Positions 17,159-24,603 of a DNA stretch of 64,000 nucleotides are shown here, piece by piece. The first letter of the stretch is position 1; the number at the start of each line of letters is the position of its first letter. The notes under the pieces were generated by a model that saw only the letters and a program-made list of their open reading frames with translations, made no database searches and was not told the DNA's origin. The position numbers and the translations under genes are program-made. Source of the stretch: Botryobacter ruber (GTDB lineage: Bacteria > Bacteroidota > Bacteroidia > Cytophagales > Hymenobacteraceae); the NCBI RefSeq assembly GCF_003347595.2, contig NZ_QCZK02000061.1, positions 1-64,000 of the forward strand. Direction: 5' to 3'.

Positions 17159-18211
17159 ATGGGTTTATTAATCTTTTACCTGCTTATCGCACTTTTCTTC
17201 TCCTTTTTATGCTCCGTGCTGGAGGCCGTTCTGCTCAGCATCACCCCCTCCTTCGCCAGTATTACAGCGCAGCAAAACCCGGACCTGGGCAGACGCCTGC
17301 AGGCATTCAAGGAAAACATCGACCGTCCGTTAGCTGCTATTCTCACGCTGAATACCTTTGCCCACACTATTGGCGCTGCGGGTGTGGGTTCGCAGGCGCA
17401 GTACCTTTGGGGCGACGAGTACCTGGCTGTTATTTCCGGTCTGCTCACGGTTATCATTCTTATCTTCTCGGAAATTATTCCCAAAACCATTGGCGCAAAC
17501 TACTGGATGACCTTAACGCCTTTTACCGTGCGGGCCATCACCGTTATGATTTACTCGCCGCTCTACCCCATCATCATCCTATCGCAGTTCATTACCAGGC
17601 GACTGAAGAAAGACAAAACCAAAAGTGTGCTGAGCCGGGCCGATTTTACAGCTATGGCCGAAATCGGTATAAAAGAAGGCATTTTCCGGAAAAGCGAATC
17701 GCAGATCATCCGCAACATCCTGCGCTTCAACAACATTTTGGTGCGCCACATCATGACGCCCCGCACCGTTATCTGGGCAGCCGACGAGAAAATGCTGCTC
17801 AAAGATTTTTTTAAATCTGAATCCAGCCTCCGCTTCTCCCGCATCCCCATCTACCACGAAAACATCGACAACGTAACCGGTTATGTCCTGAAAGACGAAA
17901 TCATGCACAAGCTTATCGAGCACAAGAGCCTGCTGCCGCTCAAAGAGATCAAACGGGCTATTTATGTTGTGCCGGACCACACGCCCATCCCGACCCTGTT
18001 CCAGAGCATGGTCGACAACCAGGACCACGTGGCGCTGGTGGTAGATGAATACGGCGGAACGGCAGGACTGGTAACCATGGAAGACATTATTGAAACCTTG
18101 CTTGGCATGGAAATAATGGACGAGATGGACAATGTAGCCGACCTGCAGACGTGGGCACGGGAAAACTGGCGGAAACGGGCCAAGTGGCTCGGAAACCGGT
18201 ATGAAGAATAA
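17159..18211 (+). CDS. CNNM/CBS-pair transporter (CorC/HlyC-like)
   Basis: A 350-residue inner-membrane protein. Residues 1-190 are the CNNM (DUF21) domain with about four hydrophobic segments and the typical FSEIIPKTIGA motif; residues about 205-330 are a CBS pair (MTPRTVIWA; VVDEYGGTAGLVTMEDIIE). Family members extrude or move Mg2+ or other divalent cations. The CorC-HlyC C-terminal domain is absent, so it is a short member. The GNAT gene follows, overlapping its last codons. Confidence 0.88.
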   Translation: MGLLIFYLLIALFFSFLCSVLEAVLLSITPSFASITAQQNPDLGRRLQAFKENIDRPLAAILTLNTFAHTIGAAGVGSQAQYLWGDEYLAVISGLLTVIILIFSEIIPKTIGANYWMTLTPFTVRAITVMIYSPLYPIIILSQFITRRLKKDKTKSVLSRADFTAMAEIGIKEGIFRKSESQIIRNILRFNNILVRHIMTPRTVIWAADEKMLLKDFFKSESSLRFSRIPIYHENIDNVTGYVLKDEIMHKLIEHKSLLPLKEIKRAIYVVPDHTPIPTLFQSMVDNQDHVALVVDEYGGTAGLVTMEDIIETLLGMEIMDEMDNVADLQTWARENWRKRAKWLGNRYEE

Positions 18212-18749
18212 CATGCAGCTGGTTCGGGTGCAGGATGCTGCCTTTCCAGCTTTGCCAGCCTTACAGCAGCTGTACGAATCTTGCTTCCCGGAAGTGGAAC
18301 GGCGCGATTTTAATCAGCTGCTGCAGCTGCTCAGCCAGCCGGATATGTACCTGCACGCGCTGTTGGTTGACGACAAACCGGCCGGGCTGGCCGTGCACTG
18401 GCAACTGGATCAATTTACTTACCTGGAACACCTGGCTATCGAGCCCGAATACAGGGGCTGCGGCTATGGCAAAGCCATCGTGCGCTGGCTCCTGGAGCAG
18501 CCGCCACCGAAGCTGGTGCTGGAAGTGGAGCTACCAACCTGCGAAACAACCCGGAAACGCATTGCCTTCTACGAGCAACTGGGTCTTACCCTCCAGAACG
18601 CTTTCGATTACCAGCAGCCACCCTACCAGCGGCACGGACAGCCGGTACCGCTCTGCCTGATGGCTGCCCCTGCCCTGGCTTCTGCAGAAGAATTTAACCG
18701 TGTTTCGAGCTGTATCCGGGAGCGGGTGTACGAGCGGTTTTACGGGTAG
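18201..18749 (+). CDS. GNAT-family N-acetyltransferase
   Basis: A 182-residue acetyltransferase. Acetyl-CoA motif A is EYRGCGYGKAIVRWLL, preceded by the typical strand LEHLAIEPEYRG. ATG 18201 overlaps the CNNM gene by 11 bp; an in-frame ATG at 18213, just after the CNNM stop, would give 178 residues. The acceptor substrate is not evident. Translational coupling to the CNNM transporter is likely. Confidence 0.82.
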   Translation: MKNNMQLVRVQDAAFPALPALQQLYESCFPEVERRDFNQLLQLLSQPDMYLHALLVDDKPAGLAVHWQLDQFTYLEHLAIEPEYRGCGYGKAIVRWLLEQPPPKLVLEVELPTCETTRKRIAFYEQLGLTLQNAFDYQQPPYQRHGQPVPLCLMAAPALASAEEFNRVSSCIRERVYERFYG

Positions 18750-18917
18750 CGGTCGTTCTGGCCTTATATCAATAAAATACTATATAAATTTTATTTCGAA
18801 CAGCTGCAATTGTTTTTTGACCTCCCGGTTCAAAAGTATAAATTTGGTAATCAAAGCAGCCGTTCCCGCAGTAGCAGGCCTTCCGGTTGCTGTTTCATCA
18901 CCCTTAGCGCCCCAGGC

Positions 18918-20483
18918 ATGACCCAGTTATTTTTCAGGCAATCAACCGCTTCCGATGCTTCCACGGCTCCGCTGACGCTCTTTGAGCTGCACCAGCAGAT
19001 CAGGGAGGAGCTGGAACTGGCATTCCCGGATAGTTACTGGGTGGTGGCCGAGATAGCACAGGTAAACCCCGACCGGCGCAAAGGCCACTGCTACCTCTCG
19101 CTGGTAGATAAGGAAGACGCCCCGCGCGGTCAGCTGACCGCACAGGCACGGGCTACCATCTGGAGTAACCGCTTCCAGATGCTGGGCCGGTATTTCGAAG
19201 AGAAAACCGGGCAGCCGCTAAAGGCAGGGCTCAAAATCCTGTTTCAGGCGAAAGTGCGTTTTCATGAAATGTATGGCCTGAGCCTCGACATCCAGAACAT
19301 CGACCCCAACTACACTATCGGCGACCTGGCACGGCAGCGGCAGGAAACCCTGAAACAACTGGAAGCGGAGGGGCTGCTGGAGGCCAATAAACTGCTGGAG
19401 CTCTCACCAGTGCCACAGCGCCTGGCCATTGTTTCGTCTGCCACCGCTGCCGGTTACCAGGATTTTATACACCAGCTCCACCACAATGCCTTTGGCTACA
19501 CCTTCAGCACGACCCTGTTTCCGGCAGTGGTGCAGGGCAACGATGCTCCCGCGTCGGTGGCACGGGCGCTGCAGCTGGTAGCAAAACACCAGGAGCAGTT
19601 CGATGCCTGCATCCTGATCAGGGGCGGAGGCTCCCAAACCGACCTGAGCTGTTTCGATGCTTATGCCATAGCTGCCGCTATTGGGCGCTCTCCCCTGCCG
19701 GTGCTCACCGGCATCGGCCACGAGCGCGACGAAAGCATTGCCGACCTGGTTGCCCATACCCGCCTGAAAACGCCAACCGCCGTCGCCAATTTTCTCGTAG
19801 ACAGGTGCCATTCCGCCGAGGCATACGCCGAAGGATTAATGGACAGCATCCGGATGTTCAGTGCCCAGAAACTGAAGCTCACAACCGACACACTGGAGCG
19901 CCACAGCCTTCGGCTTACGAACCTCACCAACCAGCGCCTGCAAACGGAGAATAACCGGCTCGAGCAGTTTGCACGGGGCTTACTGGTAAAACCAAAATCG
20001 TACCTCGAGGCGCAGAAACACGTTACCAGCAACCTGGAGCGTGACATAACGGCTGCCACCCGCGAGCTGCTGCACGCCAAAGAGCTGCAGCTAGGGGAGC
20101 TAAAGGTATGTGTGGAGGGAAAAAGCCAGCGCTACCTGCACCTGAAGGAGCACGAACTCAACTCGCTCGTGCACTGCCTCGAAACCGAGGCAAATGGCAG
20201 GCTGAAGCGGGCACAGCTGAACTTTGCAAAATATAACGAAAAGCTAAAGTACACTACCCTGCAAAAGCTACAGAACCAGCACCACAACCTGCACCTGCTC
20301 GACATGAGCATACAGGCAAACAATCCTGAAAAATTGTTGCTACGGGGCTATACCTTAACATTAGTAAACGGAAAAATAATTAAACGAACAGCCGACGTAA
20401 AATCCGGAGATGTAATCGAAACGAAGTTACAGGACGGCTCTATTCACAGTATGATTGTAAACATTGACAAAGAAGATGAATAA
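18918..20483 (+). CDS. xseA: Exonuclease VII large subunit
   Basis: The catalytic subunit of exonuclease VII, which degrades single-stranded DNA from both ends. Start chosen at ATG 18918 (MTQLFFRQ), giving 521 residues, longer than the roughly 450 of E. coli; the upstream open frame lacks coding character. An N-terminal OB fold (about 20-125) is followed by the nuclease core (LAIVSSATAAGYQDF; RGGGSQTDLSCFD; GIGHERDESIADLVAHTRLKTPTAVA split as GIGHERDESIADLV and AHTRLKTPTAVA) and a long coiled coil. The C-terminal SxPEKLLxRGYTL-like motif (NPEKLLLRGYTL) is present. It overlaps xseB by 8 bp. Confidence 0.95.
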   Translation: MTQLFFRQSTASDASTAPLTLFELHQQIREELELAFPDSYWVVAEIAQVNPDRRKGHCYLSLVDKEDAPRGQLTAQARATIWSNRFQMLGRYFEEKTGQPLKAGLKILFQAKVRFHEMYGLSLDIQNIDPNYTIGDLARQRQETLKQLEAEGLLEANKLLELSPVPQRLAIVSSATAAGYQDFIHQLHHNAFGYTFSTTLFPAVVQGNDAPASVARALQLVAKHQEQFDACILIRGGGSQTDLSCFDAYAIAAAIGRSPLPVLTGIGHERDESIADLVAHTRLKTPTAVANFLVDRCHSAEAYAEGLMDSIRMFSAQKLKLTTDTLERHSLRLTNLTNQRLQTENNRLEQFARGLLVKPKSYLEAQKHVTSNLERDITAATRELLHAKELQLGELKVCVEGKSQRYLHLKEHELNSLVHCLETEANGRLKRAQLNFAKYNEKLKYTTLQKLQNQHHNLHLLDMSIQANNPEKLLLRGYTLTLVNGKIIKRTADVKSGDVIETKLQDGSIHSMIVNIDKEDE

Positions 20484-20748
20484 GGATATCAGCAGCATGA
20501 CGTACCGCGAAGCGACACAGGAACTGGAAGACATACTGCGCGCCATCGAAAATGACACCGTAGATGTAGACGAGCTAACCCTGAAGGTGCAACGCTCCTC
20601 CAGGCTGATTCAGCTGTGCCGCGAGAAACTGCGCAATGCCGAGAAGGCCATTGACCAGGTGTTTAACGAAGAAAACTGTGAGGAGCCGCAGAAAGCAAAA
20701 CCTGCGGCTGCCAAAGACGCTCCGGCAAACGGAAAGCTATTTTCTTAA
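20476..20748 (+). CDS. xseB: Exonuclease VII small subunit
   Basis: A 90-residue helical protein that wraps the XseA coiled coil. The family pattern is clear: MTYREATQELEDILRAIEND, then LTLKVQRSSRLIQLCREKL and AEKAIDQVF. ATG 20476 lies inside the end of xseA, giving coupled translation; a TTG at 20464 is less likely. The Lys/Ala/Pro-rich tail is an added, probably disordered end. A strong terminator follows. Confidence 0.93.
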   Translation: MNKDISSMTYREATQELEDILRAIENDTVDVDELTLKVQRSSRLIQLCREKLRNAEKAIDQVFNEENCEEPQKAKPAAAKDAPANGKLFS

Positions 20749-20762
20749 ACCGGAGCAAACAC

Positions 20763-20802
20763 AAAAAAGCCGCCACTGTACAAGTACCGTGGCGGCTTTT
20801 TT
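20763..20802. terminator. Bidirectional terminator between xseB and otsA
   Basis: A 14-bp perfect stem (20763-20776 with 20789-20802) starts with an A-run and ends with a T-run, so it can stop transcripts from both sides of this convergent pair. Confidence 0.9.
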
Positions 20803-20816
20803 GTGTTCGAAGCGCG

Positions 20817-23033
20817 TTACAGCGATCCTTGTATTTTCTGTCTCTTTTCTGTTTTTTTCTGCGCTACCAGTCTTTTCAGCAGGCGGCGGGTCTGCTCGCA
20901 GGTGTCGAGGTGGTATTTGGCCACGGAACTTGAATTGCCTATTTTAATGGTATAGGCATGCGACGGCATCGCCTTGAAAACATCTTCGTCGCCCCAGTCG
21001 TCGCCAACGGCCAGTACAAACTCAGGTGAGTAAATGTTAAGCCAGTGCGTGGCAGCCCGGCCTTTGTTTACTTCCTGCGCCTTAATTTCCACAGCCATCT
21101 GGCCATCCAGCACCTGCAGGTTACTGTTTGTAGACAGGAAATTCAGGTGGTTCACCAGTTCGCGCGCACGCAGCTCGCCCAGGCCTGTTTCTACCTTACG
21201 GTAATGCCACACCAGCGAGTAGTCTTTTTCTTCGATAAAAGAGCCCGGCGTACGGTCTACATACAGGTCCAGGATCAGGCGGATATCTGTTTTCCAGTTG
21301 TTGATAAGGCTCAGCATGGTTTTCCAGCCTTTATCGCGCTGCTTGATCCAGACCCCGTGCTCGGCTATCAGGTCCACATTCAGCTCGCCCAGCCATTCTT
21401 CCAGGTTATCTTTCTCGCGTGAGCTGACAACTACTACCCTGTTTTTAGGGTTACTGCTCAAATTCTCGAGCAGTTCGTAAAGCTCCTGGTCCGGTTTGGC
21501 CAACGCAGGATCGCCTTTGTATTCCTTTAAACCGCCATCGTACTCCAGGAAGAACAGGCGTGTGCTGGCTTCCTGGTAGGCATTGCTCATCTCCTGGAAA
21601 GTAGCTTCGTCCAGGTAGCTGGTAGCCATAGACATCTGCTTCAGCTTCACGTAAGACAGGCGGTCCATGTAAATGCTCACCCAGTGGTGGATGTTGTAGC
21701 GCTTGAGCGTATCCTGCATATGGCTCATGTACACCATCTGCTCCTCTTCGGGCATGGTAAGCGCTGCATGGAGCGCTTCTACATACTGGCTGATGTCGTT
21801 GGGGTTAATCAGCAGCGCCTCCGACAGCTCTTTGGACGCTCCTGCCATTTCGCTCAGTATCAGCACCCCTTTCTGGTCGTGCTTACTGGCGATGTATTCT
21901 TTACATACCAGGTTCATGCCGTCGCGCATCGGCGTTACCAGGGCCACATCGGCCATGCGGTAGAAAGCGGAAAGTGTTTCCAGCGGATACGAGCGGTAGA
22001 AGTACTGGATAGGATTCCAGGTAATGCGGCTGTACTTCCCGTTAATGCGGCCAACCAGTTCGTCTACTTCCTCTTTCAGCTGCTTGTATTTACCTACACT
22101 GTCGCGGGAGGGCACCACCAGCATCACCAGCGTTACCTTCTCGTGGAATTCAGGATATTTTTCCAGAAACTTCTCGAAAGCATGCAGACGATTGGGTATG
22201 CCTTTGGAGTAATCCAGGCGGTCGATGGAGAGCATGATTTTCTGCTCCTGCAGGTTGTACCGGTAGATTTTCTCCCGTTTCTGTACCTCCTCCGAAACTG
22301 CAATACTGGAATACTTTTCATAGTCAATCCCCATCGGGAAAGAATCTACCAGCAGCGAGCGGGAACCCACATTAATCCAGCCGTGCATGCTGCCGTACCC
22401 TACAATGCGGTTAACGGCACTCAGGAAGTGGCGCATATCGTCGTAGGTATGGAAACCGACCAGGTCGGAACCCAGCATGCCTTCCAGGATTTCCTTACGC
22501 CAGGGCAGTAACCGGAACACCTCGTACGACGGGAACGGAATGTGCAGAAAGAAACCAATGGTGGCATTGGGCAACTGCTCCCGCAGCATGGATGGCAGCA
22601 ACAGCAACTGGTAGTCGTGCACCCAGATGGTATCGTTGGGTTCGGCCATTTCCATGATCACATCACAATACTTCTGGTTTACAGAAACATAGGTTTCCCA
22701 TAGTTTCTGATCGTAGATAGCGTACTGGCTGAAATAGTGAAAGGTAGGCCACAGTGTTTCGTTACTGAAACCCTCGTAGAACTCTTTGATTTCAGTATTT
22801 GTGAGAAACACAGGATGCATGTTTTCCCGATGCAGGTCTTCGACTATCTGCTGCTTTTTCTCCTTTTCTTCCACTACCATCCCAGGCCAGCCAATCCAAA
22901 GATTGTCGTTCTGCTTGTAGATAGAACCTAGACCCGTCGCCAAACCGCCTTCACTTGGTTTGTAGGCCAGCTTTCCCTCCTTCTCTTCAATTTTGATCGG
23001 AAGTCTGTTTGATATAATAATCAGTTTTGCCAT
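20817..23033 (-). CDS. otsA: Trehalose-6-phosphate synthase with degenerate phosphatase domain
   Basis: A 738-residue fusion of GT20 trehalose-6-phosphate synthase (about 1-470) and an OtsB-type HAD phosphatase (about 490-725). The synthase has its UDP-glucose and glucose-6-phosphate residues (SNRLPIKI, VHDYQLLLLP, IDRLDYSKGIPNR, VTPMRDGMNLVCKEY). In the phosphatase part, motif I normally reads DxDGT but here is EYDGG: the nucleophile position is E497 and T is G501. Motif II is SSR instead of SGR; the acidic GDDWGDED (677-684) remains. The GAG codon was checked on the DNA. This half is therefore probably inactive or regulatory. No other OtsB is in the window. Confidence 0.92.
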   Translation of the reverse strand: MAKLIIISNRLPIKIEEKEGKLAYKPSEGGLATGLGSIYKQNDNLWIGWPGMVVEEKEKKQQIVEDLHRENMHPVFLTNTEIKEFYEGFSNETLWPTFHYFSQYAIYDQKLWETYVSVNQKYCDVIMEMAEPNDTIWVHDYQLLLLPSMLREQLPNATIGFFLHIPFPSYEVFRLLPWRKEILEGMLGSDLVGFHTYDDMRHFLSAVNRIVGYGSMHGWINVGSRSLLVDSFPMGIDYEKYSSIAVSEEVQKREKIYRYNLQEQKIMLSIDRLDYSKGIPNRLHAFEKFLEKYPEFHEKVTLVMLVVPSRDSVGKYKQLKEEVDELVGRINGKYSRITWNPIQYFYRSYPLETLSAFYRMADVALVTPMRDGMNLVCKEYIASKHDQKGVLILSEMAGASKELSEALLINPNDISQYVEALHAALTMPEEEQMVYMSHMQDTLKRYNIHHWVSIYMDRLSYVKLKQMSMATSYLDEATFQEMSNAYQEASTRLFFLEYDGGLKEYKGDPALAKPDQELYELLENLSSNPKNRVVVVSSREKDNLEEWLGELNVDLIAEHGVWIKQRDKGWKTMLSLINNWKTDIRLILDLYVDRTPGSFIEEKDYSLVWHYRKVETGLGELRARELVNHLNFLSTNSNLQVLDGQMAVEIKAQEVNKGRAATHWLNIYSPEFVLAVGDDWGDEDVFKAMPSHAYTIKIGNSSSVAKYHLDTCEQTRRLLKRLVAQKKTEKRQKIQGSL

Positions 23034-23751
23034 GCGCTCACGTATTTCTACTCAGGCAATCTCGAGTAGCACCTTTGGGTAAGGCAGGTACTACCGTTAA
23101 GAGTCTGGATAATGGTTAATTATTAAGCTTATTTTCTGTTAGTAAAAATTAATTACGCAAAAGCCTCTTTTTGCGTTTTGCTAATATATGTTATTTACTA
23201 TTAATAATCAAAATCAATTTTTTTTATTTATTATCTTATTCGCTATTATTATTTTAATAAACCAAAAACTGAGATCGTTATTTCATGAGGAATTATTAAG
23301 CCTTCAAACTAATTACTATTATACGGTTTTCCTGAAAAGTATCCATCCTTTCAATCAATATAAACTGCACATTACCACTATTTTTAATCATTCCAAACCG
23401 CTTTGCTCCACCCGGAATAAATCCCGCTTCTCCAGGTGTTTCCGCTCCTGCCTTTCCGGGTTTAATAATTTCATCGTTTCACCTGTCGCAATTGTTGTTG
23501 ACTGTGCCTGCCCTCATACGGACTTCCTGTTTTAGAACAGGCACCCGTACCGGCTGCTTCATATCAAAACAAAAACCATAAAAAATACAATAAGCAACAC
23601 ACACCAAACGAAATCCTTCCCTTCACTTTATTTTTACAGAAATAACCCGGAGCTTATACGGATAAACTGCCTAAATTCGTTTACCGGACGCAGGCACCTG
23701 CCTGCCCCTGCTTTAGACACCTGTAGCAGCCATCCCGGCAGAAAAAGGAAT
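23034..23751. other. AT-rich gene-free region with a short hairpin
   Basis: About 720 bp between the divergent otsA and DUF2179 genes, markedly more A+T-rich than its surroundings from about 23100 on. A perfect 8-bp hairpin (23155-23162 with 23169-23176, ACGCAAAA/TTTTGCGT) is visible. The only longish open frame (23188-23535) has an Ile/Phe/Asn-rich start and no ribosome site and looks spurious. It probably holds promoters for both neighbours; I cannot fix their positions. Confidence 0.5.
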
Positions 23752-24357
23752 ATGCAGTATTTTGAAGGAATAGATCCGACCCTGGTCGAATGGGTTATTA
23801 TACCGGCTCTGATTTTTATGGCCCGGATTGTAGATGTATCGCTGGGTACGCTGCGCATTGTGTTTATTTCGAAGGGGAATAAACTTATTGCGCCCATCCT
23901 TGGCTTTATGGAAGTACTCATCTGGCTTATTGCCATTACGCAGGTGATGCAGAACCTGAACAATGCGGTTTCGTACCTGGCCTGGGCAGGAGGTTTTGCT
24001 ACCGGTAATTTTCTGGGGCTGCGCATCGAGCAGAAGCTGGCACTCGGGCAGGTGGTGGTGCGCATCATAACCGTGGAGCAGGCCAGCAAATTAATTGACC
24101 GCCTGACCGGACGGGGCTACCGCCTGACCTGTGTAGATGCCCGTGGCACCAGGGGCAACGTAAACCTGCTGTTCATGATCTTGAAACGCAAAAAACTCGA
24201 GGAGGTCATCGGCCTTATCCGGGACTATAACCCCAATGCTTTTTACTCGGTAGAGGATGTGCGGTCGGTGTCGGAGCTGGAGGTGCCGCAGGAAAGCAAC
24301 GCTTTTATTAGCCTGAATAATATGCGAAAATTCTTCCCGCTCCGGAAGGGGAAATAG
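23752..24357 (+). CDS. DUF2179/UPF0316-type membrane protein
   Basis: A 201-residue inner-membrane protein. Three hydrophobic helices at about 12-32, 45-65 and 72-92 include ARIVDVSLGTLRIVFISKG, typical of the DUF5698/UPF0316 N-terminus; a cytoplasmic DUF2179 domain follows at about 105-170 (FYSVEDVRSVSE). The DUF2179 fold is ACT-like and may sense a small ligand. Biological role unknown. A terminator-flanked repeat region follows. Confidence 0.85.
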   Translation: MQYFEGIDPTLVEWVIIPALIFMARIVDVSLGTLRIVFISKGNKLIAPILGFMEVLIWLIAITQVMQNLNNAVSYLAWAGGFATGNFLGLRIEQKLALGQVVVRIITVEQASKLIDRLTGRGYRLTCVDARGTRGNVNLLFMILKRKKLEEVIGLIRDYNPNAFYSVEDVRSVSELEVPQESNAFISLNNMRKFFPLRKGK

Positions 24358-24372
24358 AGAGCCCTAATGTTC

Positions 24373-24479
24373 TGTTCTGCAGCTGCCACCACAGCCACTG
24401 CTCCTGCAAGCGTACATTACTGATGTAACGTAAAGCACTCCAAGGTGCAGAGGCTGTGGTGGCAGCTGCAGCAGAATAT
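24373..24479. repeat. Dispersed palindromic repeat, two-arm copy with motif-bearing loop
   Basis: Arms 24373-24407 and 24446-24479 each hold the family core in opposite orientation and can form a long stem. The loop contains ACATTACTGATGTAACG, close to the ACTGATGTTACG end of the nested element at 9455-9899, hinting at a shared history. Confidence 0.8.
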
Positions 24480-24551
24480 TTTTATCAGAAACCTGGAAGA
24501 GTATGGAACATGCTACCGAAAAATCATTCGATTAATGTGGGTCCAAAACAG

Positions 24552-24583
24552 AAAGAGCCTTCACACACAGCGAAGGCTCTTTT
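24552..24583. terminator. Terminator for glgB (possibly bidirectional)
   Basis: An 11-bp stem AAGAGCCTTC/GAAGGCTCTT (24552-24562 with 24572-24582) with T-runs on the plus strand and, less cleanly, on the minus strand. It lies 21 bp beyond the glgB stop. Confidence 0.8.
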
Positions 24584-24603
24584 GCTTTGGTATCGTTTAT
24601 TCT

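Noticed and set aside
23188..23535. Possible 115-residue protein in the AT-rich gap
   Set aside because: Composition follows the local AT content, no ribosome site, and no recognisable fold; kept only as part of the gene-free region.
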